NCBI GenBank assembly: GCA_017457465.1
Contig: JAFTHJ010000117.1
Location: 1 to 5,675 of the forward strand
From: Clostridia bacterium
Lineage (GTDB): Bacteria; Bacillota; Clostridia; Oscillospirales; CAG-272
Direction: 5' to 3'
Length of the DNA stretch: 5,675 bases
The translations under genes and the position numbers were made by a program. The notes under the pieces are model-generated. The model saw only the letters and a list, made by a program, of their open reading frames with translations. It had not been told where the DNA came from and did not search any database. How positions within the stretch are numbered: position 1 is the stretch's first letter; each line of letters begins with the position of its first letter. This document shows, one piece after another, positions 1-5,599 of the stretch.

Positions 1-93
1 TCTCCCGTTGGACACACGATGTTTGATGAAATCAAACTCGTTATAAACACCTTGGCGTTTATGTGCCTACATGTCGGTTGTCTTTTTATTTAA
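1..93. other. Window-edge stretch, possible gene end of unknown identity
   Basis: Two reading frames are open here. Plus frame 1 runs from the edge to TAA at 91-93 (ending AFMCLHVGCLFI); one minus frame is open from a TAG near 70 out to the edge (containing GVYNEFDFIKHRVSNGR). Neither has a visible start with a ribosome site, and I recognise neither. A 7-bp inverted repeat with a 3-nt gap, GTTTGAT/ATCAAAC, lies at 21-37. The stretch could be the tail of a plus-strand gene converging on the operon, or non-coding repeat DNA. Confidence 0.25.
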
Positions 94-135
94 TAAAAAT
101 ATCTCCTATCGGTACGCAAGTGTCCGATAGGAGAT
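91..135 (-). terminator. Rho-independent terminator of the flavoenzyme-AcnX operon
   Basis: On the minus strand, ATCTCCTATCGG (135-124) pairs perfectly with CCGATAGGAGAT (112-101) around an 11-nt loop, followed directly by ATTTTTATTA (100-91). The U-rich tail is on the minus-strand side only; the plus-strand side (TTCCTTAC) is weak. This fixes the direction and makes it the most likely end of the operon transcript. Confidence 0.85.
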
Positions 136-210
136 TTCCTTACAAAAATATTGAATTTAACTAAACTAAATGGGTTAACCAATCCCTGCTTTAAAGTTTT
201 TGAGGGGAGC

Positions 211-244
211 GCGAGGGGAACTTTTCTCAAAAAGTTCCCCTCGC
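211..244. terminator. Perfect 15-bp hairpin in the 3' region of the operon
   Basis: GCGAGGGGAACTTTT (211-225) and its exact complement (230-244) flank the 4-nt loop CTCA. It begins 25 nt past the stop of the AcnX small subunit. On the operon strand no U run follows the stem, so it is not a textbook terminator; it may protect the 3' end after trimming back from the downstream terminator, or be a dispersed intergenic repeat. An alternative pairing exists between 197-204 and 226-233. Confidence 0.6.
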
Positions 245-268
245 ATTATATTTATATTTCCCTACTCC

Positions 269-712
269 TCACTCAACCTCAACTACGCCGTTTTCCTTGA
301 CGGTAATTGACATACCGTCTTTGACATAATTAAGAAACTCATCTCCGAGGGAGTCGACAACAGGCATACTCGCGCCCTCAAGCCACACATCTGCGAGGAT
401 AACACCTGCCCCCGCGAGGGAATCTATCGGCTGCGAGAAAAGCATACACGCGGGTTGTCTGCCCATAGCACAAGCGCAATAGAGGACAAGTCCTCCCGTG
501 GTCGAGCCTATGGTCTGCGGCAGACAAAGCGCCTTACCCGCCATCTGCTTACCGTAAAGGTCGGGATTGTTCTGGTCGCCGCAGGTAGCGGTCTTATCGC
601 CAAACTGGAGCGCCTTCTGGAACGAAGCGAGGGTATTAAGTCCGCCGTGGGATACGACAGCCTCTGCCGTGACCTCACCGGGAGCTACAACTCTTCCGTT
701 AAATACTTTCAT
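269..712 (-). CDS. Aconitase X small subunit (DUF126 swivel domain)
   Basis: This 147-residue protein matches the small swivel-domain subunit of split aconitase X (AcnX) enzymes. In this family the swivel domain packs on the large catalytic subunit and completes the active site of a cytoplasmic dehydratase. Visible family features are the opening FNGRVVAPGEVTAEAVVS, the central GKQMAGKALCLPQ (54-66), GSTTGG (69-74) whose Ser70 is the likely substrate-contacting serine, and the PACML...GAGVILAD strand-turn (87-108). The length is normal for the family. I chose the ATG at 712: it shares its A with the TGA of the large subunit (TGATG, translational coupling) and has a GGGGG ribosome site 9-10 nt upstream. 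A TTG one codon earlier is possible but less likely. The segment at residues 30-53 lacks the GGxDPxTG-like loop that I remember for characterised AcnX proteins, so the substrate may differ. The family call is firm; the substrate is unknown. Confidence 0.9.
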   Translation of the reverse strand: MKVFNGRVVAPGEVTAEAVVSHGGLNTLASFQKALQFGDKTATCGDQNNPDLYGKQMAGKALCLPQTIGSTTGGLVLYCACAMGRQPACMLFSQPIDSLAGAGVILADVWLEGASMPVVDSLGDEFLNYVKDGMSITVKENGVVEVE

Positions 713-1989
713 CAATTTTTACCCCCTTTCGTTATCTGAACCAGTATCTCGTCATCGGTGTAGTAACGCGCCGTAGTATAAGTACGAAGCTTGTTTGACG
801 AGGTTATAACAGGCATCTTTCCGCAAAGCGGATTATTCATATACATAAGCGGACAGATATAAGAAACTATAACGCCCATAGACTTGAGCTTTGCGGAATA
901 TTCGGTCTTGTCAAACTCGGCAATGACCGCGGGAGGCGCGGTGAATACCGTGGGAATAACAACCTTCTTATTTCCCGCCTCGGCAAGAGCGGCTTCAAGT
1001 CTCTCTGTCCAGCTCTTGAGCTGCTCAAGGCTCATATGAGGACAACCCATAAAGCAGAGCTTGGGATTAGCATCGGGATTCTTCCAGATTACAGGATAGC
1101 TCTTATAAACTCTATCGAGCTCGGCATCGTCTATAACATATACCTTTGCCCCCTCGCAAATAAGGCTCTCTCCCTGCTCCTTTGCCTCGGGAGTGAGGTT
1201 TTCCACGTGGTAAAGTCCAACGGCTCCGTTAGAAGCGGTTGCCGCTCCGAAATCCTTCAGATAAGCACACGCCGCATCGTCAAGCTCCTCGCCGAGCCAC
1301 TTGTCGAGTCCCTTGATATAGGGAACTTCCTCCATAACCTTCATTCCGATAGCCGAGCCGAGAAGCTGCGCCTCGGGCTTCTTTGTGGTCTTTATCTCGA
1401 TTATCCAACTCGCGCGGCGTCCCTCGTCGGTCAGAAGTCCGAATTCAGGGACATAACCCGCGATAGAGCCCATAATGTCTATAATTCCCGAGTTACGGTT
1501 GCAACGCGCACCAAGAACCGAGTTCGCGTAAACGACCGCGGAGGATTCCGCCCAGCTCAACACGTCTCCCTTTTTCGGTTTATTTCCAACCTCGTCCATA
1601 TAACAAGCGCAGGTGAAAGCGTTGTCGTCCATAAGTCCGAGCGACTTTAGCTGTCCCTCATAGAAATCCTGTGTCGAGTACATAAATTTATTAAAAATAA
1701 GATTCTGCAGCAAATTCTTCGGAACGTTCTTGTCAAGCGGACGGGGGTCCGCCGAGAACTTCTGCTGTGAGGTAACACCCGCGTCTATGAGCTGCTGCAT
1801 AAGGTCAAATACGGGAGTCATCATCTTCAGTCCAAAGGATGTGACAAGGTGGTTGTAGTTACTCGTCACGGGAACGAGGCGCTCCGCGCCGAAAAGCTCA
1901 CCGTAGCGAATGACGGTCTGCATTACCTTGGCAAGTGTCTCACCCTGCTTACCGTCAAGTATCGCCTGTTGTTCATCAGTTAAAATCAT
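712..1989 (-). CDS. Aconitase X large (catalytic) subunit, DUF521 family
   Basis: A 425-residue catalytic subunit of the AcnX branch of the aconitase superfamily, cytoplasmic Fe-S hydro-lyases. Characterised members are bacterial cis-3-hydroxy-L-proline dehydratase and archaeal mevalonate-5-phosphate dehydratase. Family marks are LTDEQQAILDGKQGE at the N-terminus, TCACY (126-130), the signature WAESSAVVYANSVLGAR (146-162), CFMGCPHMSLEQL (312-324), and a C-terminal ICPL...NPLCG (378-390) with TSSNK (396-400). Cys127/129, Cys316, Cys379 and Cys389 are candidate cluster ligands or catalytic residues. The length is normal. The ATG start has AAGGAGG 7 nt upstream, which overlaps the stop of the preceding flavoenzyme gene 12 nt away; the end overlaps the small-subunit ATG by one base. 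Residues 41-90 differ from the S-x-H substrate region I remember for proline-type enzymes. I cannot assign the substrate: no pyrroline-2-carboxylate reductase or mevalonate gene is nearby. Confidence 0.92.
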   Translation of the reverse strand: MILTDEQQAILDGKQGETLAKVMQTVIRYGELFGAERLVPVTSNYNHLVTSFGLKMMTPVFDLMQQLIDAGVTSQQKFSADPRPLDKNVPKNLLQNLIFNKFMYSTQDFYEGQLKSLGLMDDNAFTCACYMDEVGNKPKKGDVLSWAESSAVVYANSVLGARCNRNSGIIDIMGSIAGYVPEFGLLTDEGRRASWIIEIKTTKKPEAQLLGSAIGMKVMEEVPYIKGLDKWLGEELDDAACAYLKDFGAATASNGAVGLYHVENLTPEAKEQGESLICEGAKVYVIDDAELDRVYKSYPVIWKNPDANPKLCFMGCPHMSLEQLKSWTERLEAALAEAGNKKVVIPTVFTAPPAVIAEFDKTEYSAKLKSMGVIVSYICPLMYMNNPLCGKMPVITSSNKLRTYTTARYYTDDEILVQITKGGKN

Positions 1990-2001
1990 TTCTTTTCCTC
2001 C

Positions 2002-4074
2002 TTAAATCTTCATACAAACGTCCCACGCGCCCCAGATGACCGTGCGGAGATTTCCAACCGCCTTCGCGTCTCCGATAACGTGTACGTTTCCGCCCTTGGC
2101 TACCACCGGCGCGGGAGTATATCCAACAGAGAGAATAACCGAATCGGTCTTGATTTCCTTTATCTCTCCCGACTTGTCCTTTATCTTCACAAATCCGTCG
2201 CCTATCTCACTCACGCCGCTCTCAAGGTAAACGGGAACCTTGTTTGCCGTAAAGAAATCACGCAGATAGCTCGTGTTGGCAAGACATATTCCCTTCGAGA
2301 CGATGAGGTCGTTCTGCATCTCGACTATCGTCGGCTTCTTTCCTTGGAGATAAAGCTCATAAGCAATCTCACAGCCCGTAAGTCCGCCGCCGACGATAAC
2401 AACATTCTCGCCGACCTCGCTCTTACCAAGCAGATAATCGACCGCCTCTATTCCTCTCTCCGCGCCCTTGACGGATATCTTCTTCGCACGGGCGCCCGTC
2501 GCGACTATCACCTCGTCAGCTCCGAGAGAGGCAACATCGGTAATCTCACAGCCGAGCTTTACCGTTATCGCGGAATATTTTGCTATCTCGCGCTCATACC
2601 ACGCGATAAGCATACGGTCTTTTTCCTTATAAGACGGAGCCGCAGCGGCTATAAAGACACCGCCGAGGCGGTCGCTCTTTTCGTAAAGAGTGACCTTGTG
2701 TCCGCGCTTCGCGCAGACGATAGCCGCCTCCATACCTCCGATACCGCCGCCGATAACCGCAATATTCTTTATCTTCTTGGCGGGTTCTATCTTGTATTTA
2801 TCAGACTGCATTACCGTGGGGTTAAGCGCACATCTGGCGATATGACTCGCATCGTATATAGACTGCGCGTTTGCCACTCCCTTATAATGCGACATATTGA
2901 AACAAGCGTTGTGGCAACAGATACAGGGACGGATATCCTCGGTTCTGTTGTCTATAAGCTTTGTAACCCACTCGGCGTCGGCAAGGAACTGACGCGCGAC
3001 ACCCACGCCGTCAATAAGTCCCTTCTCTACCGCCTCGGCACCCACATCGGGCTCCATTCTTCCCGCGCATACCACGGGAATATCGACGAATTTCTTTATA
3101 TGAGCAACATCATCAAGGTTGCAGTTGAGAGGCATATACATCGGCGGATGCGCCCAGTACCACGAATCATAGGTTCCGTTGTCGGCGTAGAGCATATCGT
3201 ATCCCGCGTCCTGAAGATACTTTGCGGCTCTCTCGCTCTCCTCCATATCGCGTCCTATTTCGGTGTATTCCTCACCAGGAAGCGCACCCACGCAGAAATC
3301 CTTGACCTTTGATGTAACCGAATAACGCAGAGAAACAGGATAATCCTCGCCGCATCTCGCCTTGATAGCCTTGACTATCTCTACGGGGAAACGGTAACGG
3401 TTCTCAAACGAGCCGCCCCACTTGTCGGTACGCTTGTTTGTATATTTGAGAGTGAACTGGTCGAGCAGGTATCCCTCGTGAACGGCGTGAACCTCCACTC
3501 CGTCGACTCCCGCCCACTTGCAAAGCTCGGCGGTCTTGGCAAACGCCTCGATTATATCGTTTATCTCCTTTTCGGTAATAGCGCGGCACTTTACCTTATC
3601 GCTCCATCTCGAGGGAAGCTCACTGGGGCTGGCGCTCTGATAAGGAATATTGATTATAGGCTTTATAATGTCCCTTATGACAGGCGCGTTATGGAGCATA
3701 ACGAGAGGAGTAGGTATCGCCCACGAGCGTCCCATTCCCGCGGTTATCTGCACGAAAAGCTTCGCTCCGGTTTTATGTATCTCCTCCATAAACTCCTTAA
3801 GCTCCTCGAACATCTTCTTGTTCTGATAGAGCCACTGTCCCATAAATGTGCTTTTTATTGGTGCGATACCTGGGATTATAAGTCCGACGTTATTGTTCGC
3901 CTTCTCGAGGAAGAACTTTGCCGCTTCCTTGTCGAAGTGGTTGCCTGTATGCTCCATCCAACCGAACAGAGACGTACCGCCCATAGGACACAGAACTATT
4001 CTGTTTTTGATTTCCACGTTTCCGATTTTCCACGGCGTGAATAACGCTTGATACTTGGGGTCTGTTTTTTCCAT
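2002..4074 (-). CDS. Old-yellow-enzyme-type NADH:flavin oxidoreductase with 4Fe-4S and FAD domains (2-enoate reductase-like)
   Basis: A 690-residue cytoplasmic flavoenzyme with the 2,4-dienoyl-CoA reductase/2-enoate reductase architecture. Residues 8-370 form the FMN TIM barrel (LFTPWKIGNVEIKNRIV, PMGG, HEGYLLDQF 199-207, TNKRTDKWGGSFENR 212-226, GTYDSWYWAHPP 300-311). A Fe-S site follows, with Cys384, Cys387, Cys391 and Cys415 (CxxCxxxC...C) plus an extra Cys386. A disulphide-reductase-like module comes next: FAD Rossmann GGGIGG (442-447), ATGA (525-528), NAD(P) Rossmann GGGLTG (562-567) and terminal VIGDA (666-670). Electrons would pass NAD(P)H to FAD to 4Fe-4S to FMN and then to an activated C=C bond. 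All cofactor motifs look intact, and the length is slightly above that of FadH or BaiCD (about 640-670). The ATG has AAGGAG 8 nt upstream. First gene of the operon with the AcnX pair, behind a strong promoter. Alternatives within the family include cinnamate-type, steroid-type or bile-acid-type reductases; the substrate cannot be read from sequence. Confidence 0.93.
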   Translation of the reverse strand: MEKTDPKYQALFTPWKIGNVEIKNRIVLCPMGGTSLFGWMEHTGNHFDKEAAKFFLEKANNNVGLIIPGIAPIKSTFMGQWLYQNKKMFEELKEFMEEIHKTGAKLFVQITAGMGRSWAIPTPLVMLHNAPVIRDIIKPIINIPYQSASPSELPSRWSDKVKCRAITEKEINDIIEAFAKTAELCKWAGVDGVEVHAVHEGYLLDQFTLKYTNKRTDKWGGSFENRYRFPVEIVKAIKARCGEDYPVSLRYSVTSKVKDFCVGALPGEEYTEIGRDMEESERAAKYLQDAGYDMLYADNGTYDSWYWAHPPMYMPLNCNLDDVAHIKKFVDIPVVCAGRMEPDVGAEAVEKGLIDGVGVARQFLADAEWVTKLIDNRTEDIRPCICCHNACFNMSHYKGVANAQSIYDASHIARCALNPTVMQSDKYKIEPAKKIKNIAVIGGGIGGMEAAIVCAKRGHKVTLYEKSDRLGGVFIAAAAPSYKEKDRMLIAWYEREIAKYSAITVKLGCEITDVASLGADEVIVATGARAKKISVKGAERGIEAVDYLLGKSEVGENVVIVGGGLTGCEIAYELYLQGKKPTIVEMQNDLIVSKGICLANTSYLRDFFTANKVPVYLESGVSEIGDGFVKIKDKSGEIKEIKTDSVILSVGYTPAPVVAKGGNVHVIGDAKAVGNLRTVIWGAWDVCMKI

Positions 4075-4115
4075 GAAATCAACTCCTTAATATTTTATAT
4101 AAGATGTCACTTCTT

Positions 4116-4144
4116 ATTTTACCACAACCTTGTTGACTTGTCAA
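4116..4144 (-). promoter_or_regulatory. Sigma-A promoter of the flavoenzyme-AcnX operon
   Basis: On the minus strand, TTGACA (4144-4139), a 17-nt spacer and TAAAAT (4121-4116). The start of transcription would be near 4109, leaving a leader of about 35 nt with AAGGAG (4088-4083) before the ATG at 4074. No other promoter of this quality was seen within the operon. Confidence 0.88.
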
Positions 4145-4145
4145 C
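4132..4145. promoter_or_regulatory. Palindromic operator candidate over the -35 box
   Basis: GTTGACTTGTCAAC is a perfect 6-2-6 inverted repeat that covers the whole -35 hexamer of the operon promoter; imperfect symmetry extends two more bases each side (4130-4147). The position suits a dimeric repressor that would block RNA polymerase. Part of the symmetry is inherent in the TTGACA box, so chance is possible. No regulator gene lies in the window. Confidence 0.55.
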
Positions 4146-4184
4146 GAATTTTCAAAGTAACGCAAGACGAGCTTACCGTATACC

Positions 4185-4222
4185 AAAAGGAGGACAGAGA
4201 CAAAACCGCTCTATCCTCCTTT
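4185..4222 (-). terminator. Terminator-like hairpin after the lipoprotein gene
   Basis: On the minus strand, AAAGGAGGATAGAG (4222-4209) pairs with CTCTGTCCTCCTTT (4199-4186) over 14 pairs around a 9-nt loop, then a short T run (4188-4185, TTTT). The single non-Watson-Crick position is G-U when read on the minus strand but C-A on the plus strand, so the hairpin favours minus-strand transcripts. It lies about 30 nt past the TGA at 4253. The short U tract lowers confidence. Confidence 0.65.
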
Positions 4223-4252
4223 CAAAAAGCAAACTATATGTCAAATAATCGG

Positions 4253-4539
4253 TCAATCCTCGGTCTGTCTGGGATTTGCGGCGTTTACGCCCACTCCCGC
4301 TTCACCTGTTTTACCGTCAGAGCCGCTCGAACCGAACACTCCCGAGGTAGTGCTTCCGCCTTTACCTCCGGTGCCTCCCTCGGCACTCACGTTGCCCGAA
4401 GCATCGAGATACGCACCGCAGAAAACACCGTCTCCGCCCTTTCCGCCGTCTCCGCCGTCAGCGCGTCCGAACAAAGAGCCTGTCGAGGCACTGCCCATTC
4501 CACCGTCTCCGCCTCTTACAGAGAGTGTTCCCTCTCCGC
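4253..4539 (-). pseudogene. Out-of-frame C-terminal part of the lipoprotein (glycine-rich repeats)
   Basis: Read in the frame one base back from the lipoprotein, this stretch gives GGEGTLSVRGGDGG, then MGSASTGSLFGRADGG, then GGDGGKGGDG, GGTGGKGG and GSSGSDGKTGEAG, ending NPRQTED and a TGA. The first block is what should follow the upstream frame's ILPAGVTL in a beta-helix carbohydrate-binding-like domain (LxxxGEGTLSVxGG). Adding one G to the coding strand at about 4540 (TTGGCGG to TTGGGCGG) would join both parts into one 376-residue lipoprotein with no internal stop. The piece has no convincing ribosome site of its own at its ATG (4498), and a TGA just upstream in this frame limits where the shift can lie. 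It could be a true frameshift mutation, an assembly error, a phase-variable G run, or less likely programmed -1 frameshifting. Confidence 0.72.
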
Positions 4540-5382
4540 CAAAGTTACACCCGCGGGAAGAATGACAGCCATAGCGCCGTCAGCGCCCGTAAATCCGTCA
4601 ACTCCGTCAAGGAGTCCCGATACACCGCCGAGAACGGTATCAACAAGTCCCTTGCCGAGGCCGGTAACACCATTGAAGAAATGCTCAATCGCGTCTCCGT
4701 TTTCACCCTCATCAGATGAAACCTTACCCTCATCAAGCTCCTCGAGAGCCTTGTAATAATGTGTCTCCTGCTCACTCCAGAGCTTATTGTTCGCGCGTTC
4801 CACTATCTCGTTCAAAGTATATATCTGCGCACCTGCGTGTAATTCATTCTCACCAATGAGAATAAAGTTCACATCGGTAAGTGCCGATGAGAATATAGTG
4901 GGAATGCCGTCCTTGGTCAGAATACGCACACCGTCGAGAGTGATGTCAAGCGGAAGCTCACGGTCGGGCATTATCTGTATCTGCAGATTAGAGACTCCGC
5001 CCTCCTCTCCGGAATAGAGATGAACATACTGCATCTCGGGTGTGATAGCAAGAATTCTGTTGTTATATTCCAGAACATCGAACTTGAATTCCTCGGGATT
5101 ATAGTGGTCGCTCTTCTTTGCGAGACGAACGGTTCCAACCTTGAACAAGCCCTTCTTTATCTCATATTCCTCGCCCAGCGTATCGCTGACGAAATAGTCC
5201 TCAAGATAGAAGTAGTTGCCCTCCGAAACAGCATCAAGCTCCTTGATTTTGTATGTCTTTTTGTCGGAGCGGTTGAAATAAAATCCGCTTCCGCAGCTCT
5301 GTATCTCAAAGGGCTCCTTTGAGCATCCGACAAAGGGAATCATCATACAAAGCACGAGTAGTACACATAATAACTTTTTCAT
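4516..5382 (-). CDS. Putative lipoprotein with carbohydrate-binding-like beta-helix region; frame ends early
   Basis: A 288-residue frame starting with a lipoprotein signal peptide: MKK, a hydrophobic stretch to residue 18 and lipobox FVGC with Cys20 as the lipidated residue. The product should sit on the outer face of the membrane. Residues 21-140 are charged, beta-rich and not recognised. Residues 142-184 (PLDITLDGVRILTKDG...FILIGENELHAG) resemble the rung pattern of clostridial carbohydrate-binding beta-helix domains (the DUF4353/Cthe_2159 type). Residues 196-220 are a charged helix-like insert, and 232-264 are a Gly/Val/Leu-rich amphipathic stretch. The last seven residues (AEREHSL) do not fit the pattern, whereas the next reading frame continues it (see the fragment at 4253-4539). 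The ATG has GAGG 7 nt upstream and a perfect sigma-A promoter about 40 nt upstream. Monocistronic. The lipoprotein call is strong; the ligand is unknown. Confidence 0.8.
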   Translation of the reverse strand: MKKLLCVLLVLCMMIPFVGCSKEPFEIQSCGSGFYFNRSDKKTYKIKELDAVSEGNYFYLEDYFVSDTLGEEYEIKKGLFKVGTVRLAKKSDHYNPEEFKFDVLEYNNRILAITPEMQYVHLYSGEEGGVSNLQIQIMPDRELPLDITLDGVRILTKDGIPTIFSSALTDVNFILIGENELHAGAQIYTLNEIVERANNKLWSEQETHYYKALEELDEGKVSSDEGENGDAIEHFFNGVTGLGKGLVDTVLGGVSGLLDGVDGFTGADGAMAVILPAGVTLAEREHSL

Positions 5383-5422
5383 ATAAAAACCTCATTTCGT
5401 ATAATTTGAACAGTCCTTATTG

Positions 5423-5451
5423 ATTATAGCAAATATAGAGAGCCGTGTCAA
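5423..5451 (-). promoter_or_regulatory. Sigma-A promoter of the lipoprotein gene
   Basis: On the minus strand, TTGACA (5451-5446), a 17-nt spacer and TATAAT (5428-5423). Again a perfect consensus, about 40 nt upstream of the lipoprotein ATG. Its -35 region shares the 9-mer TTGACACGG with the divergent promoter. Confidence 0.9.
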
Positions 5452-5508
5452 TAGCCAAAACAGCCTCGGAAATATTGTTAAAATATAATTAAATCTATCG
5501 GTTTTGTC

Positions 5509-5537
5509 TTGACACGGGGTGCGTTTGGGGATATAAT
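5509..5537 (+). promoter_or_regulatory. Sigma-A promoter of the DUF1858-like gene
   Basis: TTGACA (5509-5514), a 17-nt spacer and TATAAT (5532-5537): a full consensus match at ideal spacing. The start of transcription would fall near 5543-5545, giving a leader of about 55 nt before the ATG at 5600. Confidence 0.9.
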
Positions 5538-5562
5538 AATGATTGTAAATTAAAATACAACA

Positions 5563-5585
5563 GAGGTATCTGCCAAGGTACCCTC
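5563..5585 (+). promoter_or_regulatory. Small leader hairpin before the DUF1858-like gene
   Basis: GAGGTATC (5563-5570) can pair with GGTACCCTC (5577-5585) around loop TGCCAA, with one bulged C and one G-U pair. It ends just before the AAAGGA ribosome site, leaving that site free. It may stabilise the 5' end of the message; no known riboswitch is recognised. Confidence 0.35.
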
Positions 5586-5599
5586 GGAAAGGAATAATT

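Noticed and set aside
713..715. TTG start one codon before the small-subunit ATG
   Set aside because: The ATG at 712 is adjacent, overlaps the upstream stop in the usual TGATG way and keeps good spacing to the G-rich ribosome site; TTG is not needed.
1036..1650. 204-codon plus-strand open frame
   Set aside because: Antisense to the AcnX large subunit with no recognisable domain and no start signals; a by-product of codon bias on the other strand.
269..1989. Canonical aconitase or 3-isopropylmalate dehydratase (LeuC/LeuD)
   Set aside because: The subunit sizes (425 and 147) and the WAESSAVVYANSVLGAR signature are those of AcnX; the LeuC Cys-x-x-Cys cluster motif is not present.
2080..3312. 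410-codon plus-strand open frame
   Set aside because: It lies wholly opposite the flavoenzyme gene, whose protein has every expected cofactor motif. The plus-strand translation is Arg/Leu/Ser-rich with no family likeness, and no ribosome site or promoter precedes it.
2002..4074. Specific assignment as bile-acid (BaiCD/BaiH), steroid or bilirubin reductase
   Set aside because: All belong to the same broad family, but none of the partner genes is present and the substrate-side residues do not allow a firm match.
4516..4560. Programmed -1 ribosomal frameshift in the lipoprotein
   Set aside because: The codons at the junction (GTA ACT TTG) do not form a canonical X-XXY-YYZ slippery heptamer, and I see no clear pseudoknot just after. 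A simple one-base deletion explains the data better, though it is not excluded.
4130..4756. 208-codon plus-strand open frame rich in Ser/Ala/Pro
   Set aside because: It is the complement of the glycine-rich lipoprotein coding region (Gly codons read as Ser/Pro/Ala on the other strand) and crosses the intergenic terminator.
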